Shown: positions 7,913 through 16,971, counted from the first letter of the stretch. The stretch: 22,847 nt of DNA from Liolophura sinensis (GCF_032854445.1 NW_027018475.1:1-22847); one strand, 5' to 3'. The notes: a model not told the origin generated them from the letters alone. Made by a program: numbers and translations.

Positions 7913-8430
7913 CTAATCAAATACAATTTCAGTAATTAGACTATTGCTATACAAGATTTTGATACTAGCATTTGTGTCCTCATTATAAAAAACAATCTTA
8001 CCTGGCTTTAAAATATTAACTGATCCTAACTTAGAAATATTATCTCCTATACATATTAAAGTATTTTTTATCTTAACTTTTGAGTTCCCTTCAACCCATA
8101 TATAAGCTATACTGTAATCGGTGTCTTTATCCGACAATAATTCCTGTTCCTCAAATCGAAAATAATACCCATCTACTTCGTAATCTAAAGACTTAGCAGT
8201 ATTATCATCTCTTGTTCTAGTTGCCGTGCTAAAAAGACTTTGAATACTGCCTGTATTGCCATGAGCACTGATTATTTGACTTAAACTGATATTGTTAAAC
8301 GATATATCATTATAAAACTCATCTAACGATAAGTTATTTAGGTTTTGAGCTTTTAACATGTAAAATTGAGACATGTTATTATTATAAGAGTTAAAAATTT
8401 TATTGATTTCATATTCGTGTTTTTAATCAT
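7913..8430 (-). CDS. Small secreted protein, unknown (frameshifted in signal peptide)
   Basis: Start at ATG 8430 (or in-frame ATG 8412): a signal peptide (MKSIKFLTLIIITCLNFT) then hits a stop near 8357. The neighbouring frame continues with LKAQNLNNLSLDEFYNDISF to the stop at 7913, giving about 170 residues with a likely cut near Lys-Ala-Gln. The mature protein is rich in beta-type stretches (YEVDGYYFRFEEQEL, YSIAYIWVEGNSKVKIKN, ILKPGKIVFYNE) and ends LYSNSLITEIVFD. No family recognised. ATGATTAA overlaps the stop of the M23 gene upstream, so translation is probably coupled. Exported partner of the M23 protein by context (inference). Confidence 0.6.
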
Positions 8431-9435
8431 TACAATCGGATTCATTGGTAAATTTTCCTGTGGTTTCATTTAATCCAGCCTTTAAATAAGGTAAAGGGTC
8501 TTTTAATTTTCCATTCTCGTACAACTGTATATGTACATGAACAGGAGTACTCCCCATTCTCAACAGCATCACCCAAATTACCTGAAAGACCTTGATAACC
8601 TATTATATCACCTGCTTTTACTTCCCCTGAAACTCTTGTGTCTTTTTGCATATGGAAATACCATGTCTCAACTGTTTTTCCGTCTACTTTTGACGTTAGA
8701 GCAACATAGTAACCACCTCCAACAACGTTTCCTTTTTTATCAGTATTAGTTTTTAATCTTGCTGTGCCATCAAACATGGCATAAATAGGGTCGCCTTTTT
8801 TCGGTTTCAATATCCACACCTTTATGTTGTTTAGCTACAAGTTTCCCCTAAATTGTTGAATCTTTTCCTTGTCCACCCCATAGTAGCTCCTTTAAGTCCT
8901 GATGCTTTTTGCTTAGCCAAATTCATATCTCCTTTTACAGGGTTTCCTTTAAAACAATCGCTACAAGGTTTATTTGTATCTATATTTCCATTATTACTGT
9001 TATTACCTTTTGGACAATCCTCATATTCAACTCTGTAATAGTTAAGTTTTGTGCCATTGGATAAGGTTCTTGCAATAGGCGTAGTACTTGTTACATTAAC
9101 AGTGCTACCTTTAGGTATTTTTCCATTTCCGCAATCTGTTTCCTGTATGATACCCCAAGAATCGTTCCTAAAATTATCGGTAGCATTTGTCGTGTTATCA
9201 CCTAGAGTAGGAGTTTTATTTGTAAAGTTGGCATCGTGCAACAATCCTGTACGTTTGGTACAGTTTTTTTGTTTATCATCACAGTTGGTAGTTTTTGTAG
9301 CGTCATTATCATCACAATCCTCTCCATAATTTCAGTTGTCCACTTATCACCCGGTCGGGTTTCAGCATCACGCATCTCGCTATAATAACCATCGCCATCC
9401 TTATCTAAATACCATTCCGTAACACATTTCCCGTT
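8423..9435 (-). pseudogene. M23 metallopeptidase module with MopE-like metal-binding segment; 5' end missing, frameshifted
   Basis: Peptidoglycan endopeptidase-type (LytM) protein without start or signal peptide. From 9435 it reads NGKCVTEWYLDKDGDGYYSE and, in a second frame, GEDCDDND, the acidic repeat of MopE-like putative metal-binding motifs. Next come a Cys/Asn-rich stretch and the M23 domain: GATMGWTRKRFN, QHKGVDI (zinc His and Asp, about 8809-8829), DPIYAMFDGTARL, TWYFHMQKD, GDIIGYQGLSG and PVHVHIQLYENG (HxH, about 8531-8541). All zinc and catalytic residues are present across the frames. Frames change near 9330, 8843, 8802 and 8560; stop at 8423-8425. An in-frame TAG at 9436-9438 separates it from KD codons that match the neighbouring lipoprotein linker. 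The absent N-terminus suggests an orphan C-terminal cassette. Coupled to the small secreted gene that follows. Confidence 0.72.
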
Positions 9436-9466
9436 CTAATCCTTATATAGCAGCATTTATCGAAAG

Positions 9467-10041
9467 CTATTGTTTGGTGAGATACATAGACTTCATGGGT
9501 AGGATCTGATCTGCTTCACCTGTGGTACAGTCTGGGGAATTCTCTCCTCTAACAAATAGAAACAATTGCATTTTATCTTTTTTTGGACCGTAATACCTGA
9601 GTGAACACCGAACCATTTTGACCACATCATAATCTCTGCCGATATAATTGTAAACATAGCCGCCGTCTCTATCTACATAGCCATTTTCCATAACAGTAGG
9701 ATCATCGTCGGGTAAAGACAAGGTGTTTTCTATCTCACGTCCCGAAGCATCCACGATCCGATAACGCATCAGAAGTTCGTCTTTTTTCAATTCACTATCG
9801 CCATCTGTTCTTTTGTCACCAGAAACTCATAATGTTTTCCTTGATAAGTGCCTTTCCAGATGCCTACAAATTTATCCAAAACACCATGCACGTCTTTGAC
9901 ATAAACGTAATCTTTGTTTCCCAAAAAACCACCGTCTGTACCTATATATTTATGTCCATCCTCTACAGGAATAATGTGTTGGGCGTTACAGCTTAGTGTT
10001 ATGAACCCCAAAAGAACTATTAGTATATTTAAGTTTTTCAT
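9467..10041 (-). CDS. Small secreted protein, DUF6705-like (frameshifted)
   Basis: ATG 10041 starts a signal peptide MKNLNILIVLLGFITLSCNA followed by Gln (a Cys in the signal could also make it a lipoprotein). The mature part reads KYIGTDGGFLGNKDYVYVKD, LDKFVGIWKGTYQGKHYEFL, then, after a one-base shift at 9787-9790, LLMRYRIVDASGREIENTL, GGYVYNYIGRDYDV, KMQLFLFVRGEN and the end EADQILPMKSMYLTKQ. The GIWKGTY and LTKQ landmarks and the length (about 190) resemble DUF6705-type flavobacterial proteins, which look like lipocalin-type beta barrels; function unknown. It follows the JAB-like lipoprotein gene by 86 bases and precedes the M23 module by 31. It is the second of three small exported proteins in this island. 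Confidence 0.68.
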
Positions 10042-10127
10042 AAGTGTTATTCTTTTTTGTTAACATTCCGTTTTTTCGACTTTTCCTTGTCCGTTTAAAG
10101 TTTTGTGTTGCAGTTTTATTTTTCGGC

Positions 10128-11862
10128 TTAAAAAGGTTTATGGAGCTTATACAACTCGATTCCCTCTACCTTAATGTGATCTTTTAAAAATGTAAAAAAC
10201 CACGTTCTTTTCCTTTTTCCATCATTTTTTTATAAACCTGACATAATCTTCTGCTTTCTTTAGTCTGTTGATATTGGGATCGTTGGGCTCGCCAGTGAAT
10301 TTTCAGGGTATAGTCTCCCTGACTCGTGACCACCGTACCTATAGACCTTAGAAGGGTCTTTAGAAGCCTTGACTATTCTTAAAAAAGCAATCACATCTGC
10401 TGGTGAAAACATCCGAATGATAAAATTTTTTCTTTGGATTTCCTGTTTTTTTGTCTATTTCTCCCGTAAGAAAATCGTTTGTATGTGTATGGACGTAGCC
10501 ATTGATCTTAGCGAAGTTGGTGCCGTTTAAATCTAGAGAGAAACCTTTTCTGATCACAGGTAGTTTGGTATAGGTGCCATCGAGATTTTGTACGTAGCCC
10601 GTTTCTTCTTTTTTATTAGTCAGCCTATTCAATTCTTTAATCTTAGCCATATACCCCTTGTTTTCTTGTTGAGCTTTCAGCTCATCACAGGGAGTGACAC
10701 ACTTCCCTCTCTGATCCTTTTTATACCCCTCGATGCAGTCACAGGTTTTCGTGGTTTCGTTATACCGTTGGTTACCTCCGCACTCTGATATGCACTCTCT
10801 TGGGTTATTCGGATCAGGCTTATACCCATCAGGACACTGTCCTGTCTCGTTTTTTACTCACTGGAGCAATCATAAGCAACACCCCAGCGGCACTCTTTAC
10901 TCCTACAGGACTTATTGATCCCGAAGAACCTCCTCCTCCTGAACGACGACCCGAAGAACTCGGCTCTGTCCCCGATCCAGGGCTCGATCCCGACTGAAAA
11001 CCCTGAGGGTTACGAGCTGCCCAATTAGCCAAAAGTCCTCGTCGCAAAAGGATCACTTGAGCCACCGCCATCGTCAATAGGAGCATGGCTGATGTTTGCC
11101 TTCTTTCCTGTTTAGGTACACAGGTTCTAACATACCGTCTGGGTACAATTCATTTAGATTATCTACAGTCCAAATCTTGGAAAAATCACAGCCTGATTGA
11201 AGAAAAGAGAGCGAAACAAAACTCGCTGTCTTTACCGCCTGCTTGACCACATAGCGCTTGGTAAAGTCTCCTCCTTCTACCACATAACCATCCAGAAAGT
11301 TCCCCTGACAGATCATTAAAAAACAAACGACCATCGATAAGCTCGCCTTGGGCCACTCAAACGGTCTTGCCATACCGTAAAAACAACTTGCTTCAGCACG
11401 CCGTTTACTTCAATAAAACAAACATAGGATTTATAGTTCCCTGGGCGGTTTACAGATATCTCTACCGTAGTCAACAAAGCATCGGTAAAGGCGATTGGGT
11501 TGTGTTCTAAAGAACCCCAGTCTGGAGTAAAGCGCAAAGGCTCTTTCTGGTCCTTATCCGCACGCGGTGCAGCGTATCTGGTTTGGGTCTGACTCTGAGT
11601 CCGTGGGTTTCTTTAAAAGACTCTTCCGCTGGGCGTTGATCTTTTCTGTCTTCTGCACAAAGGCTTCGCGAGCTTTTGCAAAGGAAACCGTTTTGGCCGG
11701 TAGGTACAGCTTCTTCAGGGGCTGCCGCTTGTTGGGTAGACTCAGGGTCTGGTTTGTTTATAAAATCATTCTTCACAAGCTATGATCCCGATAAACAGAA
11801 GAACGCCCATAAGGGTGAGGGGTTTAGATTTTAAAAATAAAGGGGGGGGGGAATCGTTTCAT
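10128..11862 (-). CDS. Large lipoprotein with Cys-rich linker and JAB-like C-terminus (many frameshifts)
   Basis: Protein of about 575 residues spread over several frames. ATG 11862 is preceded by a good promoter. The N-terminus passes through a C10 tract (11842-11851 on the plus strand); with nine C it gives a lipoprotein signal ending LLFIGIIAC, with ten C it stops early. Then come PDPESTQQAAAPEEA, EPLRFTPDWGSLEHNPIAFT, GNFLDGYVVEGGDFTKRYVV, a Gly/Ser/Pro-rich linker (10900-11090), a Cys-rich EGF-like part (CPDGYKPDPNNPREC, CDCIEGYKKDQRGKC), ETGYVQNLDGTYTKL, GYVHTHTND and FSPADVIAFLRIVK. HTH followed by SPAD resembles the JAMM metal motif (HxH...SxxD), with an unusually long gap. Stop at 10128-10130. 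It resembles a family of flavobacterial lipoproteins of unknown role; a secreted isopeptidase- or toxin-like effector is inferred. Breaks near 11775, 11700, 11560, 11390, 10980-11090, 10850 and 10400. Confidence 0.6.
11842..11851 (-). repeat. Poly-C10 tract in lipoprotein signal sequence
   Basis: Ten G on the plus strand, ten C in the coding strand, four codons after the start of the lipoprotein gene. One base fewer opens the signal peptide frame. It may be a phase-variation tract or a homopolymer length error. Confidence 0.55.
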
Positions 11863-11886
11863 TTTAGATAAGCTTTTTGGTTGACT

Positions 11887-11919
11887 CAAATGTATAAAAT
11901 ATTATTCAAAATAACCAAA
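11887..11919 (-). promoter_or_regulatory. Bacteroidota-type promoter for the JAB-like lipoprotein gene
   Basis: On the minus strand TTTG (11919-11916) and TACATTTG (11894-11887) are separated by 21 bases, a full match to the Bacteroidota -33/-7 promoter. The ATG at 11862 lies 24 bases downstream, which supports this start. Confidence 0.6.
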
Positions 11920-12118
11920 TAATATTTTAAAAGTGTTCAAAAAGTTTATCTTCTTTGTTTTTTATAAACTATATAGTACATGGGGTTGGGCTAATGGTAT
12001 AGGAAAATCAGTGTTATTTAAAATACAGTGTGGGGTTATCTGCAATGTTATATTGATGAATTGCATTTATTTAAGATATAGTTTTTATGATCTATGCAAC
12101 TTATTTGGTTTTTCTTTT

Positions 12119-12126
12119 TAAATTTG
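12119..12126 (+). promoter_or_regulatory. -7 element upstream of guaB
   Basis: TAAATTTG fits TAnnTTTG and ends 22 bases before the guaB ATG. No -33 TTTG at the usual distance. Confidence 0.4.
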
Positions 12127-12148
12127 CGTGCAATATAATTTTTATTGC

Positions 12149-13621
12149 ATGTTATCAGATAATAAATTCGTTGGCGAAGGTTTTACTTACGATGATGTTC
12201 TTTTAGTTCCTGGCGTACAGTCAAGTGTTGCCCCGTCAGGTGAGTATCCAAACTAGATTTACAAAAAAAATAACCCTGAATGTCCCCATAGTCTCAGCAG
12301 CTATGGATACAGTCACAGAAAGCCGTATGGCTATAGCTATGGCTCAAGAAGGGGGAATAGGAATTTTACATAAAAACATGACCATAGCTGCTCAGGCAGA
12401 AAAGGTAAGGAAAGTAAAGCGGGCAGAAAGCGGGATGATCCTAGATCCGATAACACTTAGTTTAGACTCTGTAGTCTCTGATGCAAAATCTCTAATGAAA
12501 GAACACGGCATAGGAGGGATTCCCTGTAGTAAACAAAGGAGGCTACATCAAAGGTATCGTAACCAATCGTGATCTTCGTTTTGAAAAAAATGAGAGCCGT
12601 CCAATAAAAGAGGTTATGACCTCAGATAATTAATTACAGCTAAAGAGGGAACGTCACTCCAAGATGCAGAGCAAATTCTTCAAAGACACAAGATAGAAAA
12701 ACTACTCGTCGTCGATCAGGAGCAAAAACTCGTAGGACTGATTACCTTTAGAGACATCGTAAAGCTAACCCAGAAGCCCAATGCATGTAAAGATCAATAC
12801 GGTAGACTACGAGTGGCTGCTGCAGTAGGAATTACTGAAGATGTGCTGGATCGAGTAGAGGCTCTAGTTAATGCTCATGTAGATGCCGTAGTGATTGACA
12901 CGGCGCATGGACATACTCAAGGGTGACCACAGTACTGAAAAAGGTCAAAAATAAATTTCCAGATTTAGAAGTCGTTGTAGGTAACATTGCTACAGCTGAG
13001 GCCGCTCGATACTTAGCTGATGTTGGAGCTGATGCTGTAAAAGTGGGTATCGGTCCTGGATCTATTTGCACGACTCGCGTAGTCGCTGGAGTGGGCTTTC
13101 CTCAATTGAGTGCGGTACTTAATGTGGCCAAAGGACTTAAAGACTACGATTTGCCTATTATAGCTGATGGAGGGGTGCGTTATACGGGAGATATCCCTAA
13201 AGCAATAGCTGCTGGTGCAGATAGCGTAATGTTAGGTTCATTACTCGCAGGAACTACGGAATCTCCAGGAGAAACTATTATTTATGATGGAAGAAAGTTT
13301 AAATCATATAGAGGTATGGGCTCTGTAGAAGCCATGAAAAAAGGTTCTAAAGATCGGTATTTTCAAGATGTAGAAGACGATGTAAAGAAACTTGTTCCAG
13401 AAGGTATTGTAGGTCGAGTACCTTACAAAGGTAATTTAGTAGAAAGTATGACACAATTCATAGGAGGATTGAGAGCGGGTATGGGTTATTGCGGAGCAAA
13501 GGATATTTTAGATTTAAAAAATAAAGGTCAATTTGTTAAAATCACCTCTGCAGGAATGAATGAAAGCCACCCCCACAATGTGACTATAACAAAAGAGGCA
13601 CCAAACTACAGCCGTAAATAA
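12149..13621 (+). CDS. guaB: IMP dehydrogenase (several frameshifts)
   Basis: Converts IMP to XMP with NAD, the first committed step of GMP synthesis. ATG 12149 gives the standard start ([17 protein letters not shown]). The frame then shifts near 12222 to [20 protein letters not shown] and [20 protein letters not shown]. Shifts near 12525 and 12633 carry the two CBS domains ([30 protein letters not shown]), and one near 12925 enters the C-terminal barrel: [25 protein letters not shown] with the catalytic Cys, [22 protein letters not shown] and [10 protein letters not shown]. Stop TAA 13619-13621. The full span is 1473 bases, exactly 490 codons plus stop, the usual length, so the indels cancel. 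For an essential enzyme this strongly suggests sequence errors, not decay. The FAH-family gene starts 6 bases later, probably in one transcript. Confidence 0.93.
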
Positions 13622-13627
13622 CAACAA

Positions 13628-14240
13628 ATGAAAATTATTTGTATAGGAAGAAACTATCTTAGACATATAGAAGAATTAAGTAACCAAAGAACGAAGATCC
13701 TGTCGTATTTTTAAAACCAGATACGTCGATTCTTTTAAATAAGATGCCTTTTTTTATTCCAGATTTTTCAAGTGACATCCATCACGAAGTGGAGGTTTTG
13801 GTTAGAATTAATCGCATAGGGAAGCATATCGAACCTGAATTTGCTCATAAATATTACGATGAAATAGGACTTGGGATTGACTTTACAGCTAGAGATGTAC
13901 AAAACGATTGTAAGGTGAAAGGGCTGCCTTGGGAAAAGGCTAAAGCCTTTGATGGCTCAGCGGTAATAAGTAAAGATTGGATTCCTAAAGAGCAGCTTGA
14001 TGATCTAAATCAATTATCTTTTCAATTGTACAAAACGATAGTCTACAGCAAGATGGCAACACCAAAGACATGCTTTGGAAGATAGATGATCTGGTAGCTT
14101 ATGTTTCTCGATTTTTCACATTAAAGATTGGAGACATTATATTTACAGGTACACCTGAAGGTGTCTCTAAAGTAAATAAAAACGACACACTGAAAGGAGT
14201 ACTGGCGGGCAATCAGATGTTTGAGATTAAAATAAAATAG
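13628..14240 (+). CDS. Fumarylacetoacetate hydrolase-family protein (frameshifted)
   Basis: Metal-dependent C-C or C-O hydrolase/decarboxylase of the FAH fold (acylpyruvase / oxaloacetate-type activity in the family). ATG 13628 gives MKIICIGRNYLRHIEEL. The frame shifts near 13690 to EDPVVFLKPDTSIL and FFIPDFSSDIHHEVEVLVRI, whose HHEVE holds the metal-binding Glu residues, then IGLGIDFTARDVQ and GLPWEKAKAFDGSA. It shifts again near 14060 to end LVAYVSRFFTLKIGDIIFTG, TPEGV and TAG 14238-14240. About 203 residues, the usual length of the short FAHD1-like members. It follows guaB by 6 bases and is closed by a perfect palindrome. Substrate unknown. Confidence 0.85.
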
Positions 14241-14277
14241 TCGTTTTTTTACTATAAATTTATAGTAAAAAAACGAC
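14240..14277. terminator. Perfect 38-bp palindrome, bidirectional terminator
   Basis: A 19-base arm beginning GTCGTTTTTTTACT is followed directly by its exact reverse complement. It lies between the convergent FAH-family gene and sucC. The T and A runs are inside the stem, so it can end transcripts from both sides. Confidence 0.75.
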
Positions 14278-14322
14278 CACTTGTGTTTGAATCAATATAG
14301 CTAGTTAATGAGTAATGGCACT

Positions 14323-15516
14323 TTAGTTAAGCACTTGATGTACTTTTTCTGCAGCCTCTTTAAACTCGGTGGCACTCAGCACTTGCAAACCAGATTTGTC
14401 TATAAGCTCCTTAGCAATATTGGCATTTGTTCCTTGTAGGCGAACGATGATAGGGATATTCTCTATTTCTTCCTTCATATTTTTATAAGCATCGATAATA
14501 CCTTGCGCTACACGGTCGCAACGTACAATACCACCAAAAATATTAATGAGAATGGCTTTTACATTAGGATCTTTTAAATAATACGAAAGGCTTCTTCTAC
14601 ACGTTTAGCGTCTGCTGTTCCTCCCACATCGAGAAAGTTTGCGGGCTCTCCTCCAGATAATTTGATGAGATCCATGGTTGCCATAGCTAAGCCAGCTCCA
14701 TTAACCATACAGCCTACATTTCCATCTAGATCAACATAGTTTAACTCAGCGGCTTTAGCTTCTACTTCCGTAGAATTTTCTTCTCTAACGTCACGCATTT
14801 CTGCAAGATCCTTGTGGCGAAAAAGGGCATTGTCGTCTAAAGTAATTTTACAATCTACAGCTATGATTTTTTCATCGCTTGTCTTGAGTACAGGATTGAT
14901 CTCAAAAAGTGATGAGTCAGAGGAAGTATAGGCTTTGTAAAGAGCGAAGACGAATTTAACCATCTGCTTGAAGGCAGCCCCAGAAAGACCTAGATTAAAG
15001 GCAATTTGACGCGCCTGAAAAGCTTGCAGTCCGAAAGCAGGGTTTATGGTTTCAGTAAAAATGAGGTGGGGGGTTTCCTCTGCCACCTTTTCGATATCCA
15101 TTCTCCTTCGGTAGAGTACATAATCATGTTTTTCCCTTGAACACGGTCTAATAAAACGGACATATAAAATTCCTCAGGTTCTGTTTTCCCTGGGTAATAG
15201 ACATCTTCGGCTATGAGTACTGATGCACTCGTTTTCCTTCAGGTGGTGTCTGAGGGGTGACTAAATCCATACCAATTATTTGATCAGCAACGGATACCGC
15301 TTCATCGATGTTTTTAGCTAGTTTTACGCCACCTCCTTTACCACGTCCTCCTGCGTGTACTTGTGCTTTAACGACCATCCATTCCGTTCCTGTTTCTTTA
15401 GAAAGTAAGTGAGCTGCATTACGTGCTTCTTCTGGGGTGGCTGCAACTTTGCCTCGCTGCACTGTTACTCCATAGCTAGCTAATATTTCCTTTCCCTGAT
15501 ATTCATGTAGATTCAT
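14323..15516 (-). CDS. sucC: Succinyl-CoA ligase (ADP-forming) beta subunit (frameshifted)
   Basis: TCA-cycle enzyme subunit that grasps ATP and, with SucD, makes succinyl-CoA or the reverse. ATG 15516 begins [17 protein letters not shown], then [19 protein letters not shown] of the ATP-grasp fold. Shifts near 15222 and 15105 lead through [20 protein letters not shown] and [13 protein letters not shown] to the second part, with [10 protein letters not shown] (Mg ligands), [36 protein letters not shown] shift near 14575 gives [14 protein letters not shown] and [18 protein letters not shown], stop 14323-14325. The span is exactly 397 codons plus stop, the normal flavobacterial length. sucD is not adjacent here. 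Indels most likely artefacts. Confidence 0.93.
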
Positions 15517-15542
15517 AAATGTATATTAATGGTTTTAGGCTA

Positions 15543-15550
15543 CAAATTTA
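15543..15550 (-). promoter_or_regulatory. -7 element upstream of sucC
   Basis: The minus strand reads TAAATTTG, 26 bases before the sucC ATG; a match to TAnnTTTG without a clear -33 element. Confidence 0.4.
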
Positions 15551-15723
15551 ATTATTTTTTTGTCTTGAGATTTATGAAAAGATTTTAATTTATCCATTGA
15601 AAGTTAAACTACCATGCCTTTTCTTGTAGGAGTTTTTATTCTAGGGCTGAGATAAGGTAGATATATCCTTGCTATCTAGCTCAAATTGATCGTGAAGATC
15701 AACCCCTATAATTATCACTAAAT

Positions 15724-16322
15724 TTAGGGTGTTCTAAGTCGTGCTATCGGAACGGTCATCACGTCACCCCCAATGGCAGGGGAGGGGTGGCAACTATATC
15801 CCTTTTTGCGAATAAATTTGGCTAGTTTGTTTACGATAATTCCCAATTGAGAATACGTCCGCCAGATTTCTTTGGTCGAAGCATCTGAGGGATTTATTTT
15901 CATATCCTCTCGATTCATTTCCATAGCCAACACCATAGCTTTATCGTGTAAAATCTCAAATCCTTTAAAAATATAAATTGGATTTACTCTAGTATATCCA
16001 ATTTTGGAGATCCCCAATTTCTTAGCATAACCCTCTAATTCTTTTAAGGTTTTTGAATCTATTTTTGTTTTAGGTGATTTAGGATTATCCTTTAAATGTG
16101 ACAGACTTTGGAACATTTCTTTTAAGATTTAGCTAAGGCTTTACCCACAATCGGCACGGATTTTATTTTATCCCTCAAGCTTCCATACTGTATTAAAAGA
16201 AAGGGAATAATCACGGCGTTTCGTGCTGAATTGCTACTTTTTATAGGATTATTATCTTGATTCATCCAAAATGAGGATCGAATAAAAAAAGGTGGTTTTG
16301 TGAAAATCCTATAGAGCTTCAT
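15724..16322 (-). pseudogene. QueG-like Fe-S protein, N-terminal part only (truncated)
   Basis: ATG 16322 gives MKLYRIFTKPPFF and SARNAVIIPFLLIQYGSLRD. A stop near 16122 and a shift lead to SHLKDNPKSPKTKIDSKTLK, KKLGISKIGYTRVNPIYIFK, AMVLAMEMNREDMKINPSDA and KKGYSCHPSPAIGGDV, ending at 15724. This matches the N-terminal half of epoxyqueuosine-reductase-like Fe-S proteins common in Bacteroidota. The following part, with the GKHG-type loop and the 4Fe-4S cysteine clusters, is absent in all frames between 15530 and 15723, so the C-terminal half was deleted. The remaining 207 bases to sucC show nothing else that I recognise. Non-functional as a redox protein. Confidence 0.65.
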
Positions 16323-16479
16323 TCTTTTAATTTAAAAAACGCGACGCGAATAGATCTAAAATGTATTGTATCAAACATACAAATAAATTTAAGATAAGTA
16401 ATCTTAGCTTTCTAAAGCTACAGCTCCTTTTCTTTTAAGTTCAATGAATGAAACATTATTTTAGAAGTTATTTTTTTGT

Positions 16480-16487
16480 TATTTTTG
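16480..16487 (+). promoter_or_regulatory. -7 element upstream of the UPF0145 gene
   Basis: TATTTTTG fits TAnnTTTG and ends 14 bases before ATG 16502; it also argues against the in-frame upstream ATG at 16448. Confidence 0.4.
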
Positions 16488-16501
16488 AAAAAATTACAAA
16501 A

Positions 16502-16816
16502 ATGATCGTAACTAATACAGAGTTTATTCCAGGTAGAGAAGTAAGTGAGATTCTACAAATAGCACGTGGCAGTACTGTACGAGCGAGAAATATAGGAAGG
16601 GATATTTTTGCAGGTTTGAAAAACATAGTAGGTGGAGAGATTGAAGAGTACACTAAGCTACAAGCTCAGTCAAGAGAGCAAGCTTTAGAGAGAATGGTGC
16701 AAGATGCTGAGCGCATGGGAGCTGATGCAGTTATTAACGTTCGTTTAAGTACTTCTATGGTAATGCAAGGTTGTTCAGAAATATTAGCTTACGGTACGGC
16801 TGTAAAACTTAGATAA
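16502..16816 (+). CDS. YbjQ / UPF0145 family protein
   Basis: Intact 104-residue protein of the YbjQ-like heavy-metal-binding-domain family (function not established; forms pentamers in solved members). Landmarks: TNTEFIPGREVSEILQIARG, STVRARNIGRDIFAGLKNIV, GGEIEEYTKL, AQSREQALERMV, AERMGADAVINVRLSTSMV and AYGTAVKLR. I start at ATG 16502 because the family begins with this sequence and a -7 element lies just upstream; 18 extra residues from ATG 16448 would be unusual. It is followed with no gap by a small membrane protein gene. Confidence 0.88.
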   Translation: MIVTNTEFIPGREVSEILQIARGSTVRARNIGRDIFAGLKNIVGGEIEEYTKLQAQSREQALERMVQDAERMGADAVINVRLSTSMVMQGCSEILAYGTAVKLR

Positions 16817-16951
16817 ATGGATTGGGTAACTTGGTCTATAGTAGGTGTGGAGGCTGTTTTCTTCCTCGTTTGTCTCTCACTAATTATTTATTTGATTTTT
16901 AGAAGACTTAGTATAAAGAAGGAGGAAACTTTTGAAAAAAGAGATAATTAA
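16817..16951 (+). CDS. Small single-pass membrane protein
   Basis: 44 codons starting at the ATG that follows the UPF0145 stop directly (TAAATG). MDWVTWSIVG leads into one hydrophobic helix (AVFFLVCLSLIIYLIF), then a basic/charged tail RRLSIKKEETFEKRDN, which would place the C-terminus in the cytoplasm. The adjacency indicates co-translation with the YbjQ-like protein and a possible membrane anchor role for it (inference). Confidence 0.6.
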   Translation: MDWVTWSIVGVEAVFFLVCLSLIIYLIFRRLSIKKEETFEKRDN

Positions 16952-16971
16952 AGTTAATAGAATCTTATTTT

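Larger units (their letters stand above)
11863..12148. other. Divergent intergenic region, lipoprotein / guaB
   Basis: AT-rich 286 bases holding the lipoprotein promoter (11887-11919) and a -7 element TAAATTTG at 12119-12126, 22 bases before guaB. A 62-codon plus-strand frame at 11933-12121, rich in Phe, Cys and Trp, looks like chance. No RNA gene or riboswitch recognised. Confidence 0.5.

Noticed and set aside
9787-9790. Programmed frameshift joining the two halves of the DUF6705-like gene
   Set aside because: The same kind of one-base break occurs in almost every gene here; no slippery heptamer with a downstream structure is seen.
10829-11086. Separate Gly/Ser-rich small protein
   Set aside because: Better explained as the linker of the JAB-like lipoprotein, since Cys-rich and N-terminal parts flank it on the same strand.
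11933-12121. 62-codon plus-strand frame before guaB
   Set aside because: Phe/Cys/Trp-rich composition of AT-rich non-coding DNA, no homology, and it spans the guaB promoter region.
15537-15723. Hidden C-terminal half of the QueG-like gene
   Set aside because: Reading all three minus frames gives no cysteine clusters or family motifs.
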